A stretch of 64,000 nucleotides of DNA from Acinetobacter sp. ANC 3929 (GCF_000369405.1 NZ_KB850000.1:1074768-1138767), one strand, 5' to 3'. Positions 24,587 through 34,182 are shown, numbered from the stretch's first letter. The notes: generated by a model from the letters alone, not told the origin. A program made the numbers and translations.

Positions 24587-25771
24587 ATGGGCTGGAAAGA
24601 TGAATTACAGGATGCGAGTTTTCGTGGTGTGCATTTTGAATGTACTTCAACCAATGAGTCTGGCTCAAAGTCTTTAGCTATCAAGCAAGCACCTTATTCG
24701 AATAAGGCATCAATTGAGGATATGGGAAATAATCCCCTCAAAATTAGCATTGATGCTGTTTTTACTGGTGAAAACTACAAAGTTGAAATGGACGCGCTCT
24801 GGGCGGCTTTGGTCGCAACAGGCTCTGGCGAACTCATTCATCCAGTTCATGGTGTGATGCAGGTCAATGCCGAAAATTACAACATTGTTCATAAAGCTGA
24901 AGACGTAAATACATGCACAATTGCAATTGAGTTTATTCAGGCTGAAGACAAAGAACGTCCTTTATTTATTCCTGTTGCAACACCTACAGCAATTGATACA
25001 AAGGCAATCACTGATACACCAGCTCGTTCACTTCAGGCTGCTTTAAATAAGCTTGAAAATACTGATCCGAATAAGTTTTTTACTATCGTCAATAATATCC
25101 GTAACGCTGTTAATACAGCGTATCAATACCTTGGTATTGCGAAAAATGCGGTTGAGTCGGCTCTATCTCCAGCTGAGTCAATTGTTGGATTAGTCGATGA
25201 AGTGACCAAGATAGCAGCATTTAACTCCAACATTTCAGCGATTTCAAAATGGCGTGATTTATTCAAGCGCGTGCAGCGTTTTGAAAGGCTTTTTCAAGAT
25301 GACGATTTACCAGAACTCAAGCAAACATGGCGTGCAACTAAAATTGCAAGCACCGTTACGATTTCTCAAAACGTAGTCACAGCTGTACGCAAGGAAATGG
25401 CTGAGAAAAAACAGCCAAGTTTTTCGCCTGTTGACCTTGCGATCATTCGTCAACAGACCAGAACTCAATTACAGCAAGCAATTAAGGCTGAACGTGAACA
25501 GGCAACCACTGCTTTAGACTTTGAAACAGTCAATCAAGTACAAGTCTTTAAAGAGGTTGCAGATCAGGTTCATCTACAGATTCAAGAGTTAATTGAAGTA
25601 CGCCCACCAATCACTAAAACTCAAATTGTTGTGCCTTGTACTCTTCATTCGCTTGCTCACATGCTGTATGGAGACATGGATCGTGCTGAAGAAATCCGTC
25701 ATTTAAATCCTGATTTATTGAATCCAGCGTTACTTCAAATCGGCATGGAGTTGACCGTCTATGCAAGATAA
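24587..25771 (+). CDS. Tail/DNA circularisation protein (Mu gpN-like)
   Basis: A 394-residue protein starting MGWKDELQDASFRGVHFEC, the typical opening of the DNA-circularisation N-terminal domain of Mu gpN. ATG 24587 is chosen over GTG 24572 because the latter lies in the hairpin and adds non-family residues. The C-terminus (about 345-394) looks like a LysM-like tail-hub module (HSLAHMLYGDMDRAEEIRHL). It belongs to the baseplate/tail end. It overlaps the P gene by 11 bases. Confidence 0.82.
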   Translation: MGWKDELQDASFRGVHFECTSTNESGSKSLAIKQAPYSNKASIEDMGNNPLKISIDAVFTGENYKVEMDALWAALVATGSGELIHPVHGVMQVNAENYNIVHKAEDVNTCTIAIEFIQAEDKERPLFIPVATPTAIDTKAITDTPARSLQAALNKLENTDPNKFFTIVNNIRNAVNTAYQYLGIAKNAVESALSPAESIVGLVDEVTKIAAFNSNISAISKWRDLFKRVQRFERLFQDDDLPELKQTWRATKIASTVTISQNVVTAVRKEMAEKKQPSFSPVDLAIIRQQTRTQLQQAIKAEREQATTALDFETVNQVQVFKEVADQVHLQIQELIEVRPPITKTQIVVPCTLHSLAHMLYGDMDRAEEIRHLNPDLLNPALLQIGMELTVYAR

Positions 25772-26855
25772 TTCAGGTAAGGATATTCGGCTCATCATTG
25801 GTGATATTCAAATCAATGGTTGGGACAATGTGAGCTGTGACAGTCAAATTGATACGCCAGCAGATGACTGGAATTTAACTTTATTCCGTCAAGATAGTTT
25901 GGCTTTGCCTGAAAGTGTGCAAGGTGCGGCTAGAGTCCAGTTGTTCTATGGTGATGAAATCATTTTAACTGCAATAGCAGACCGTATCTCTGAAGGCATA
26001 AAACGTGACGGTTATGGTCTTCAAATTTCAGGTCGTGATTTAGCTGGTCAACTGATTGATTGCTCTGTGCCTATTTTCAATGGTCGCCAAGTCACATTGG
26101 GTGAGTTGATGGAACGTTTTGTTCTCGCTGGTGACTTTGCCTCAATCATCCATGAAGTGCGTATTCAAAATGATAGCTGGCTGAAGAACAAAGTGTCGGT
26201 AGAGCCTAGTGAGGCACTTTGGGACTCAATTATTAAGGCAGCTCAGGTCACTGGCCAGCACGTGTGGTTTGAGCCAGATGGTAACTTAAATATTGGCGAT
26301 CCATTTGCTAACCCATACCAAGTGCAACAGCCTTTACGGTTAATGAAGCCGCTAAATAATGAAAATAATCTGCTGAGCCTTCAGTACGACAATGATGTGT
26401 CCAGTGTATTCACACAGCTTCAAATATTAAGCCAAGACGCTGAAGCAAATGGTTTGCTTGCACAAACTTTTGCTCAAACTCAATACAGTTTTAATCGTCT
26501 AAAAATAATCACTTTAAGCGATGTCGAAAGCCAAGCTGAAGCCGAAGCTGCATTGTTGAAAATCAAAAAAGACAATGATTTAGAGGCGTATAGCCTGACC
26601 GCTACAGTTGATGATTGGGTTATCGATGGCAAGGTGTGGCGAGCTGGTTGGTATGTCAATGTTGAAACCAATGCATTGAGCCATGCTACTGGCAAATGGG
26701 CTGTCATGGGGCGCACGTTGATGCTGTCTCGTGCTGAAGGGAAAACCACACGTTTAAAACTCAAACGCCAAGGCGATTGGGCGCAACCGCTCATTTATAA
26801 AGACCCACAATCTACCAAGAAAAAAGGCAAAACCACCAAGGGAGCAAAAGCATGA
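25761..26855 (+). CDS. Baseplate hub protein (Mu gpP/gp44-like)
   Basis: A 364-residue protein of the Mu P / gpD hub family: SGRDLAGQLIDCSVP (about 92-106), KAAQVTGQHVWFEPDGNL and a lysine-rich C-terminus. Hub trimers cap the tube and hold the spike. Stop and next start overlap (ATGA). Confidence 0.87.
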   Translation: MQDNSGKDIRLIIGDIQINGWDNVSCDSQIDTPADDWNLTLFRQDSLALPESVQGAARVQLFYGDEIILTAIADRISEGIKRDGYGLQISGRDLAGQLIDCSVPIFNGRQVTLGELMERFVLAGDFASIIHEVRIQNDSWLKNKVSVEPSEALWDSIIKAAQVTGQHVWFEPDGNLNIGDPFANPYQVQQPLRLMKPLNNENNLLSLQYDNDVSSVFTQLQILSQDAEANGLLAQTFAQTQYSFNRLKIITLSDVESQAEAEAALLKIKKDNDLEAYSLTATVDDWVIDGKVWRAGWYVNVETNALSHATGKWAVMGRTLMLSRAEGKTTRLKLKRQGDWAQPLIYKDPQSTKKKGKTTKGAKA

Positions 26856-27334
26856 TCAGCATGGCTCAGGTAAAAAAAGCCATTAGAAAATTGCGATTCC
26901 CATTGTTCGGAATGGTCGCTCGTGGTGGCTCAAAAGCACTTCAAGTTACAGGCTTAAGAAATGAAACATTGAACGATGTTGAGCTACTTCAGCAAATCGG
27001 CTTCAGTTCATACATTCCTGATAATGCAAAAGTTGTACTTATTCCCCTTCAGGGGACAACTGCAAAATCAGTCATTGTTGCCACGACTGGAGGCGCAATC
27101 TTAATCAATGTCGATGAAGGCGAAACCTGTGTTTATGACCAATTCGGGCATTCTGTTTGGCTTCAGGAAGACGGCACACATATTAAAGGCGGTGACTTGA
27201 TTGTTGATGACGGCAATGTGCGCGTACCCAACGGTGATGTCTTTGACCAAACAAGTTCAATGCAAGCCATGCGTGATGTTTACAACGAACATAAGCATGG
27301 CAATAGTCCACCAGCTGCACCACCAATGGAGTAA
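26852..27334 (+). CDS. Baseplate spike/assembly protein (Mu gp45-like)
   Basis: A 160-residue protein: an OB-like N-terminal domain (GMVARGGSKALQVTGLRNE), then a beta-helix-type repeat region (GDLIVDDGNVRVPNGDV) and a His-containing tip (EHKHGNSPPAAPP). Mu gp45 is the membrane-piercing spike. Length matches spike proteins of short type. Confidence 0.87.
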   Translation: MISMAQVKKAIRKLRFPLFGMVARGGSKALQVTGLRNETLNDVELLQQIGFSSYIPDNAKVVLIPLQGTTAKSVIVATTGGAILINVDEGETCVYDQFGHSVWLQEDGTHIKGGDLIVDDGNVRVPNGDVFDQTSSMQAMRDVYNEHKHGNSPPAAPPME

Positions 27335-27337
27335 ATC

Positions 27338-27700
27338 ATGGGAACAATTAATTTAGAAACAAAAGACTATGTGCTCACAAGTCTGGATGCTGCTTTTAAT
27401 GACGATGTTGTTCAATCAGTTTGTTTAAGACTGAATATTCATCGTGGAAAGTATTGGGCTGATCCATCTTTGGGGAGTCGGTTTTATCTATTGCGTCGGT
27501 CAAAAGATGTACCACGCATGATACAGACAGTGAAACAATATGCTGAAGAGGCATTGGCAGACTTAATACCAGCTCGATTGGAGTCTTTGGTGGTTTCAGC
27601 GACTCAAACTGTCAAAAGCAGAATTGATCTAAACATAGAGATCACTCGTTTGACTGGTGAAAAGCAGTCTATTCCTTACTTTGTTGCGGTGGGTGGTTGA
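27338..27700 (+). CDS. Baseplate wedge protein (Mu gp46, GPW/gp25 family)
   Basis: A 120-residue protein of the GPW/gp25-like wedge family: DYVLTSLDAAFNDDVVQSV, then KYWADPSLGSRFYLL. It joins the sheath to the baseplate wedges. It lies between the spike and gp47-type genes as in Mu. Confidence 0.87.
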   Translation: MGTINLETKDYVLTSLDAAFNDDVVQSVCLRLNIHRGKYWADPSLGSRFYLLRRSKDVPRMIQTVKQYAEEALADLIPARLESLVVSATQTVKSRIDLNIEITRLTGEKQSIPYFVAVGG

Positions 27701-27701
27701 T

Positions 27702-28748
27702 ATGGCTTATCCAGTTAAAACCTTTGCTCAAATACGCAATCAAATTGCACAGGAAATTCGAAACTCAACTGGCTTATCTGTTCCTGATGATAGCGATGCT
27801 GGTATTCGTGCAGATGGAACTGCTGCAACTGTTGAAGGTCTATATCACCATCAAATTTATATTCAGAAACAGCTTTTCGTTGCGACTGCTGATGAGCCTT
27901 TTCTATATATTCATGCAGATGAGTTAGGTCGACCACGTCTCGGAGGAACTCAAGCCTCTGGTTCGGTTTTGGCTAAATCTAATGTGAATTTGACCATTGT
28001 TGCTGGTAGTAAATTAACAGACGGTAAAGCACATTATTGGACAGTAACCAATGATACGACATTGGTTGCTAACACAGTCAAAGCAGTTGATGTCGTGGCG
28101 GATCGTGTTGGTGCTAGCTGGAATTTTACAGGTACTTTGCTATGGGTGAGTCCATTGGCTGGTCTCAGTGGTACTGCAACTGATGTGTCGATTGGTGGTG
28201 GTACAGATGAGGAAGAACTTGAAGATTGGCGTGCACGTCTATTAGAACAAAAACAACTTGGTTTATCTCGATACCGCGCTGAAGACTTAGAAGCCTTGGT
28301 ACGTTCAGTTCCCAATGTGAAAGATGCTTATATTTACGCTAAACGTCGTGGTCTTGGTTCGCTCGATGTGGCGATCACTGCTGTTGGAAATCCACCAACT
28401 TTACCGAGTGAAGCATTAATAGCAACGGTTCAAACGGTTCTTGATGATTATGCTGGCTTTTGGGCGGATTGTAGAGCGTATTCACCGACTGAGCAGCTTG
28501 TGCCAGTCACAGCGTTGATTTCAGGTACAGCAAATTTAAATCTGGTACGACAAGTTATCCGTGATTATTTTTCTGAAATTGCACCTGTTAAGCCTTATCA
28601 GGCAGCAATTTTAACTGCACGCATTGTCGCAATTGCTGGAGTTACTGACTTAGTTTTAAGTCCTTCAGTGAATATTGTCCCGACAGTTAATCCATTCCAT
28701 ACCTATTGGCTACGTCTCGGCACATTAACAATGAGTGCTGCGCCATGA
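27702..28748 (+). CDS. Baseplate wedge protein (Mu gp47, gpJ-like)
   Basis: A 348-residue protein starting MAYPVKTFAQIRNQIAQEIR. ATG 27702, just past the previous stop with GGTGG upstream, is chosen over a start within the gp46 gene. The central GGGTDEEELEDWRARLLEQK and PNVKDAYIYAKRRGLG are hallmarks of the baseplate J family. Confidence 0.9.
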   Translation: MAYPVKTFAQIRNQIAQEIRNSTGLSVPDDSDAGIRADGTAATVEGLYHHQIYIQKQLFVATADEPFLYIHADELGRPRLGGTQASGSVLAKSNVNLTIVAGSKLTDGKAHYWTVTNDTTLVANTVKAVDVVADRVGASWNFTGTLLWVSPLAGLSGTATDVSIGGGTDEEELEDWRARLLEQKQLGLSRYRAEDLEALVRSVPNVKDAYIYAKRRGLGSLDVAITAVGNPPTLPSEALIATVQTVLDDYAGFWADCRAYSPTEQLVPVTALISGTANLNLVRQVIRDYFSEIAPVKPYQAAILTARIVAIAGVTDLVLSPSVNIVPTVNPFHTYWLRLGTLTMSAAP

Positions 28749-29278
28749 CTTTAGAAGAAACAACAAAATTGTATGAAATCTTGCTGCGATCATTGCTGCC
28801 CATAGGTGGTTATGATCAAGCACCTAATACCAATATTGCTGATGACATCTATGGTCATGCTAAAGCGTTGGCGCAAGCCGATCTTGACGCTAAACGCCTG
28901 CTGAACGTGCTTGAGTCCATTCCACCAGAACTACTAGAGGAATATGAGCGTGAGTATGGTTTGCCACTTAAATGTCAGACCAATGTCGGTCAAACCTTTG
29001 AAGAACGTTTGGCAGTCGTGAATTGGATTAGAAGCACACGCAACGTTTTAAATACTGCTTATTTAGAGCAGCTTCTCACGGTTTTTAATGTGAATTTAGT
29101 TGAGTTGGTGACATACAAGCCGATGCAATGTACAGCACCATGCAACGCTCCAGTGAATACCGATTTATTGAGATTCAAAGTTAAATTGAAATTACAAAGT
29201 CCCGTCAATGCAGACATGCAATGCATTATTCAAAACTATTTACCAGCTTTCCTGCGCTATGACATAGAGGTGATCTAA
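28745..29278 (+). CDS. DUF2313 tail protein (Mu gp48-like)
   Basis: A 177-residue protein starting MTLEETTKLYEILLRSLLP, with ATG overlapping the previous TGA. LESIPPELLEEYEREYGLP is the DUF2313 signature. It links baseplate and fibres. It shares base 29278 with the next start. Confidence 0.87.
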   Translation: MTLEETTKLYEILLRSLLPIGGYDQAPNTNIADDIYGHAKALAQADLDAKRLLNVLESIPPELLEEYEREYGLPLKCQTNVGQTFEERLAVVNWIRSTRNVLNTAYLEQLLTVFNVNLVELVTYKPMQCTAPCNAPVNTDLLRFKVKLKLQSPVNADMQCIIQNYLPAFLRYDIEVI

Positions 29279-29958
29279 TGGAACGTATCAATACTATAAA
29301 TGCTCGACCTGATGTTAATGGAGCTGGTAAAAAAGGCTTTCATGATAATGCTGATATTTCGGGACAAGACGCAACTTATATCAGTCCTGAATGGTGTAAT
29401 CATGTTCAGGAAGAAATTGCCAATATAATTGAGGGTTTTGGCGAAGCTTTAAATCCTGCACAAAAAAATCAAGTTTATATGGTTGTTAAAGGTATTAATG
29501 ACCGTACTACAGCAATTGAAAACTTCATTGAAAATATTGTCGATTACTTTTATCCAGTTGGTGTAATTATTGATTTTGGTATTCCTGACTTTAATCCAAA
29601 CGTCAAATACGTTGGGACAACGTGGGTTCGACATGGTGAAGGTAAAGCATCTGTAGGTTTGTCTGATCAAGAATCTGATCCTTTATGGACTAAATCAGTA
29701 GGTTCTACTTTTGGTTCATTTACACATCAGTTATCAATCGCTCAATTACCATCACATTACTTTGTATTTGCTAATCAATGGGCTGGAACAACACCTCCTG
29801 ATGTCGAAGAAATTCTTAATCATGATGATATTGGCTGGGCGAAAGATGGATCAGCAGATACTGCCTTTAGGCAGCGAACTGAAAGCTTGGGATCAAATGA
29901 AGCTCACAATAATGTGCAACCATCCATAATTGATGCACGTTGGAGACGCACAGCATGA
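29278..29958 (+). CDS. Short tail fibre/baseplate protein
   Basis: A 226-residue protein. The C-terminal part has the phage fibre/gp10-type pattern VGTTWVRHGEGKASVGLS and ends NNVQPSIIDARWRRTA. The N-terminus (GAGKKGFHDNADISGQDATY) is common in Acinetobacter phage fibre proteins. It is short for a receptor-binding fibre, so it may be an adaptor or a reduced fibre. It is the last structural gene before the prophage end; no separate long fibre or invertible segment is seen. Confidence 0.75.
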   Translation: MERINTINARPDVNGAGKKGFHDNADISGQDATYISPEWCNHVQEEIANIIEGFGEALNPAQKNQVYMVVKGINDRTTAIENFIENIVDYFYPVGVIIDFGIPDFNPNVKYVGTTWVRHGEGKASVGLSDQESDPLWTKSVGSTFGSFTHQLSIAQLPSHYFVFANQWAGTTPPDVEEILNHDDIGWAKDGSADTAFRQRTESLGSNEAHNNVQPSIIDARWRRTA

Positions 29959-30077
29959 ATCCTACAATCAAAACAGTCACTACATACTCAGCAATCACTT
30001 TTGATGCTGAGTATGTAGTGACTGTTTTGGATAATGCTTTAAAAGATAAAAAATTGAAATTTGTTTTCAACACATGA
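29955..30077 (+). CDS. Small protein (40 aa) spanning a long inverted repeat
   Basis: The frame MNPTIKTVTTYSAITFDAEY continues to 40 residues and starts on an ATGA overlap with the fibre stop. A 24-bp perfect inverted repeat sits inside it, so part of the peptide is dictated by the repeat. It could be a real coupled gene or chance coding through a terminator-like structure. Confidence 0.4.
   Translation: MNPTIKTVTTYSAITFDAEYVVTVLDNALKDKKLKFVFNT
29970..30028. repeat. Perfect 24-bp inverted repeat with 11-base loop
   Basis: The left arm 29970-29993 begins AAAACAGTCACTACATACTC and the right arm 30005-30028 is its exact complement, ending ACTGTTTT. The right arm ends in four T, so it may terminate late transcription. 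It is longer than usual terminators. Confidence 0.7.
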
Positions 30078-30210
30078 AACTGTTTAAATCTCCAATTATC
30101 TCAAAATTATGCCGAAATTATCTCGGCGCGCATCAATAACTCGGTTTGGAACCTACATCGCCCATGTAAAGATTGCCTATTATATTTATTTATGCGGCTC
30201 TATTTACATC
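30078..30210. other. Putative right end of prophage and host junction
   Basis: AATTATCTC occurs at 30094-30102 and 30116-30124, exactly 22 bp apart, the spacing of tandem MuA sites at Mu R ends. A short dyad GCCGA...TCGGC surrounds the second. The first CA after these is at 30131-30132. Host sequence leads to the binding-protein start at 30211. The exact junction and target duplication cannot be fixed without the left end. Confidence 0.4.
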
Positions 30211-31185
30211 ATGTCATTCACATCAAAATTTGCTTTATCTAAAATCACCCTAAGTTCAGCGTTGGCATTTGTATTTGTCTCATCAACCTTTGCGGCTGTT
30301 CCTACAACACTTAAACTTGACTATGCTTACTATGCTCCCACAAGTTTAGTGGTTAAAGACCAAAAACTTTTAGAAAAAGCACTGCCAAACACGCAAATCA
30401 AATGGGTGTTTAGCCAAGGTAGTAATCGTTCACTTGAATATCTGAATAGTAACAGCATTGATTTTGCCTCGACCGCTGGACTGGCTGCTGTACTCAGTCG
30501 CGCCAATGGCAGCCCGATTAAAACCGTTTATGTACAAAGCCAACCCGAATGGACTGCCTTGGTGGTTTCTCAAAACTCAAGTATTAAGACATTAAAAGAC
30601 CTCAAAGGCAAAAAAATTGCTGCGACCAAAGGAACAGATCCTTTTCTTTTCACTTTACAAGCACTGGAGACAGTTGGACTCAGTAAACGCGACGTACAAT
30701 TAGTACACTTACAACACCCAGATGGAAAAACGGCCTTGGAACGTGGTCAAGTTGATGCTTGGGCGGGGCTTGATCCACTCATGGCATCAGCCCAAATTCA
30801 ATCTGGTGCTAAACTGCTTTATCGTAATGTGGGATTTAATAGCTATAGTGTCTTAAGTGTCAAAGAAGACTTTAGCAAGCAAAGTCCTGAAGCTGTTGAA
30901 GCCGTGATTAAAGCATATGAACAAGCACGAAAATGGGCAAAAGCCAATCCTGATAAAGTTGCAGCATTATTAGCGCGTGAATCTAAACTTCCTTTACCAG
31001 TTGCCCAATTACAATTGAGCCGTACCAACTTTGAACAAAACATTCCATCAGCTACACATGCTCAAGCATTGAAACGCTCAGGAAAAATCTTAACGGAAGA
31101 AGACTTAGTCAGAAAAGGCACCGATGTCAATCAAGTGGTGGATCAACTGCTTGACCCACGTTTTGCTCAAAAAGCTGTGAAATAA
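30211..31185 (+). CDS. ABC transporter substrate-binding protein, sulfonate/taurine type
   Basis: A 324-residue periplasmic binding protein of the SsuA/NMT1 family. The signal peptide MSFTSKFALSKITLSSALAF ends near AAV at about residue 28. The core pattern LKLDYAYYAPTSLVVKD, then GSNRSLEYLNSNSIDFASTAG and LKDLKGKKIAATKGT, is typical. ATG 30211 is chosen to place the signal peptide first. The prophage ends just upstream and may have replaced its promoter. The permease starts four bases after its stop; no ATPase is adjacent. Substrate (alkanesulfonate or similar) is by family only. Confidence 0.83.
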   Translation: MSFTSKFALSKITLSSALAFVFVSSTFAAVPTTLKLDYAYYAPTSLVVKDQKLLEKALPNTQIKWVFSQGSNRSLEYLNSNSIDFASTAGLAAVLSRANGSPIKTVYVQSQPEWTALVVSQNSSIKTLKDLKGKKIAATKGTDPFLFTLQALETVGLSKRDVQLVHLQHPDGKTALERGQVDAWAGLDPLMASAQIQSGAKLLYRNVGFNSYSVLSVKEDFSKQSPEAVEAVIKAYEQARKWAKANPDKVAALLARESKLPLPVAQLQLSRTNFEQNIPSATHAQALKRSGKILTEEDLVRKGTDVNQVVDQLLDPRFAQKAVK

Positions 31186-31188
31186 TCC

Positions 31189-32034
31189 ATGCGCAACTCA
31201 AGCAACAAAGCTGAGTTAACAAGTTTTATAACTCAGCAAAACGCACAATCAAATAAAAAACGTTTTCACCCAAACCTTAGCCTTTGGTTCAAAGCTCTGC
31301 TGCTGCCAATCCTGTTGTTAATACTTTGTGAGTTTTTAGTCAGAAATGGCTATATCGAAGCCTATTTACTGCCAGCACCGAGCAGCTTATGGCAATCCTT
31401 TTGGGAATTGACTCAAGGTGATTTACTGCAGCATATTTATATCAGTACTTGGCGGGTTCTCGTCGGTTTCGCGCTAGGATGTGGTTTAGGCTTAATTTTT
31501 GCAATTTGGGTCGGTTTAAGCAAAGAGGCGGAAGCTTATTTGGAGCCAACATTTTCGGCACTCAAATCAATTCCAAGCCTTGCCTGGATTCCGTTATTAT
31601 TACTTTGGCTAGGGATTGATGAATCTTCTAAAATTACGCTCATCGCAATTGGTGCCTTTTTTCCAACCTATACCAATACAGTTGCTGCAATACACAATGT
31701 AGATCGGAAGCTCGTGGAAGTTGGAAAAGTTTACAATCTAAATGCAGTGCAACGCGTGATATCGATTGTGTTACCTGCCGCATCTTCAGGCATCCTGACA
31801 GGTTTGCGTAATAGCTTAAGTCTCTCTTGGATGTTTATGATTGCGGCTGAACTCATTGCGGCAACTCAAGGTATTGGCTATTTACTCAGTGATGGTAGAG
31901 AAACATCCCGACCAGATATTGTCATCATTGCGATTATTCTATTGGCTTTGCTTGGAAAAGTATCTGACAGTTTAATGAAACTGCTGGAAAATCGATTATT
32001 ACGCTGGCGTGATACCATTCACAAACAAACTTAA
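31189..32034 (+). CDS. ABC transporter permease, SsuC/TauC type
   Basis: A 281-residue inner-membrane permease with about six spans, a hydrophobic N-terminal helix (about 31-50) and the ATPase-contact loop EVGKVYNLNAVQRVISIVLPA (an EAA-type loop) near 176-196. It is co-transcribed with the binding protein. Its 3' end overlaps the convergent prmC gene by 4 bases. The matching ATPase is not next to it, so it may lie on the other side of the prophage. Confidence 0.85.
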   Translation: MRNSSNKAELTSFITQQNAQSNKKRFHPNLSLWFKALLLPILLLILCEFLVRNGYIEAYLLPAPSSLWQSFWELTQGDLLQHIYISTWRVLVGFALGCGLGLIFAIWVGLSKEAEAYLEPTFSALKSIPSLAWIPLLLLWLGIDESSKITLIAIGAFFPTYTNTVAAIHNVDRKLVEVGKVYNLNAVQRVISIVLPAASSGILTGLRNSLSLSWMFMIAAELIAATQGIGYLLSDGRETSRPDIVIIAIILLALLGKVSDSLMKLLENRLLRWRDTIHKQT

Positions 32035-32846
32035 GCCCAACAAGCCAAAGTCACGCGATCATTACCACCATAATCCTTGATGGTCTGAATTTGCTTAAAA
32101 CCTTGTTGCTCAAACATATCTCGTACTGCTTGACCTTGGTCATAACCATGCTCAAGCACAATCCACCCCTGTGAATTGAGCCAGTCTTTCCCTTGGATGA
32201 TAATAGTTTCAATATCTGCCATGCCCTGCTTGTCAGCAATCAACGCGCGCTCAGGTTCAGACTTAAGCTTTTGCATATGGACATCGTCAGGATCAATATA
32301 TGGTGGATTAGAAACAATCAAATCAAACTGTTGCTGTTCTAAAGCTTCAAACCAAGCGCCACAGGCAAACTTCACTTGCACTAGACCATGTCGAACAGCA
32401 TTGTCCTGAGCCACTTCTAAAGTTGGGGCATAAATATCCGTTGCCGTGACTTGCCACTGTGGACGTTCACTTGCAAGCGCCAAGGCAATTGCACCCGTTC
32501 CTGTACCTAAATCCACAATATTGGCTTGAGGATTTAACGGCAGTTTCAACACCGTTTCCACCAATATTTCAGTATCGGGACGCGGCACTAAAGTGTCATG
32601 TGTAACTTTTAAATCGAGCGTCCAAAAAGGTTGTGAACCCGTGATATAGGCTAAAGGTTCGCCATGTTCAATGCGAGCTAGCCCATCTAAATAGGCCTGC
32701 TCCTGCATTTCTGTGAGTTCTTGCTCAAGCCGAAATTTAAGTTCCAAGGCATTCACACCTAAAAGGTGCTCGAGTAGCCATGCCGCCTCTTGACGTTCAT
32801 AGCTATCAATTTCGCCTTTGATTTCTAAAGCTTGAGCAATATTCAT
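32031..32846 (-). CDS. prmC: Release factor glutamine N5-methyltransferase
   Basis: A 271-residue PrmC (HemK). The SAM site is VDLGTGTGAIALAL (about 110-123) and the substrate motif is SNPPY (about 181). It methylates the GGQ glutamine of release factors, raising termination efficiency. It directly follows prfA, sharing base 32846, so enzyme and substrate are made from one transcript. Confidence 0.95.
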   Translation of the reverse strand: MNIAQALEIKGEIDSYERQEAAWLLEHLLGVNALELKFRLEQELTEMQEQAYLDGLARIEHGEPLAYITGSQPFWTLDLKVTHDTLVPRPDTEILVETVLKLPLNPQANIVDLGTGTGAIALALASERPQWQVTATDIYAPTLEVAQDNAVRHGLVQVKFACGAWFEALEQQQFDLIVSNPPYIDPDDVHMQKLKSEPERALIADKQGMADIETIIIQGKDWLNSQGWIVLEHGYDQGQAVRDMFEQQGFKQIQTIKDYGGNDRVTLACWA

Positions 32847-33934
32847 TAGCCGCCATTTTCCTGTGCAAGCATCGCTAACTGATCTGCCTGATATTCACGA
32901 TGTAAACTATCCAGCAATTCAGTTAAATCACCTTCCATAACCGCATCCAATTTATACAAAGTTAAGTTGATGCGGTGGTCCGTCATACGACCTTGTGGGT
33001 AGTTATAAGTACGAATACGCTCTGAACGGTCACCTGAACCGACCAAATCACGGCGCATTTCCGAGGTTGCTGCATCAGCTGCCGCCCGTTTCGCATTCTC
33101 TAAACGAGAGACTAGCAAAGCCATCGCTTTGGCTTTGTTCTTATGCTGTGAACGTTCTTCCTGACATTCCACCACGACACCAGATGGAATATGGGTAATA
33201 CGTACCGCAGAGTCAGTCTTGTTAATGTGCTGACCACCTGCACCAGATGCACGATACGTATCAATACGCAAATCGGCAGGGTTAATTTCAACTGTGGTAT
33301 CCACATCGACTTCTGGAAGAATCGCAACGGTACACGCTGAAGTGTGTACACGACCTTGTGATTCAGTCGCAGGCACACGTTGTACACGGTGTGCACCACT
33401 CTCAAATTTCAAACGACCATAGACACCTTCACCATCGATACGGCAAATGATCTCTTTATAGCCGCCATGTTCACCTTCATTTTCAGAAAGGACTTCAATA
33501 CGCCAACCTTGGGTTTCGGCATATTTACTGTACATACGGAATAAATCACCCGAGAAGATCGCAGCTTCATCACCGCCCGTTCCAGCACGGACTTCAAGAT
33601 AAGCAGAATTGGCATCATTTGGATCTTTAGGAATCATCAACACGTTTAACTGCTCTTCAAGCGCAACCAAAAGTGCTTTATTTTCTTTGATTTCTTCTTC
33701 TGCCATATCTTTAAAATCAGGATCTGACTTCATCATTTCAGCAGTTTCGATATCTTCTTCAGCTTGACGATATTTACCCCAAACCTCGGTGATTTCAGTT
33801 AGGTCATTATGTTCACGAGACAATTTACGGAAACGTTTATTGTCTGAAATCACTTCTACATCAGCAAGCAATGCAGTCAGCTCTTCGTGACGATCACAAA
33901 GTTGATCAAGTCTTAAACGGAGTGATGCTTTCAT
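32846..33934 (-). CDS. prfA: Peptide chain release factor 1
   Basis: A 362-residue RF1. The stop-codon reading motif PAT ([11 protein letters not shown]) and the catalytic loop [18 protein letters not shown] are both visible, and length is standard. It recognises UAA and UAG and triggers peptide release. It is the first gene of the prfA-prmC pair. Confidence 0.97.
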   Translation of the reverse strand: MKASLRLRLDQLCDRHEELTALLADVEVISDNKRFRKLSREHNDLTEITEVWGKYRQAEEDIETAEMMKSDPDFKDMAEEEIKENKALLVALEEQLNVLMIPKDPNDANSAYLEVRAGTGGDEAAIFSGDLFRMYSKYAETQGWRIEVLSENEGEHGGYKEIICRIDGEGVYGRLKFESGAHRVQRVPATESQGRVHTSACTVAILPEVDVDTTVEINPADLRIDTYRASGAGGQHINKTDSAVRITHIPSGVVVECQEERSQHKNKAKAMALLVSRLENAKRAAADAATSEMRRDLVGSGDRSERIRTYNYPQGRMTDHRINLTLYKLDAVMEGDLTELLDSLHREYQADQLAMLAQENGG

Positions 33935-34182
33935 GGGCGGAATATCTCAAAACTAAAGACTCAGTGCGATCAAAAAAATAATGAAGCACGAGTAAAATCA
34001 AAAAATTGCGCATAGTTTACAGACTCTACCGCTTAAAAGACATAGACAATCCAGCCAACTTACTCATCCACACTCATTTCATCACAAATTGTTCAGTTTT
34101 AGTCTTTACGACTTGTTCTCTTGTGTAGGCTTATATATAAATAATGGAGGATAAATAGAAAGATAAAACAATAGGATAATCT
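33935..34182. other. Spacer between prfA and yiaA-like gene
   Basis: It contains the divergent promoter regions of prfA and the yiaA-like gene. No gene, repeat or RNA is recognised. Confidence 0.5.

Larger units (their letters stand above)
1..30132. mobile_element. Mu-like transposable prophage, left end outside window
   Basis: Transposase A with a D,D-35-E triad, ATPase B, Ner-like protein, repressor and a complete Mu-ordered head and contractile-tail region are contiguous. Early genes run leftward from the control region at 5021-5121; repressor and late genes run rightward. This differs from Mu, where early and late genes run the same way. The left terminus is not in the window. The right terminus is placed only approximately, between the last phage reading frame (30077) and the host gene start (30211). 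30132 is a candidate because transposable phages end in CA and repeated AATTATCTC boxes lie just inside. No integrase and no tRNA target are seen, as expected for transposition. Confidence 0.93.
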
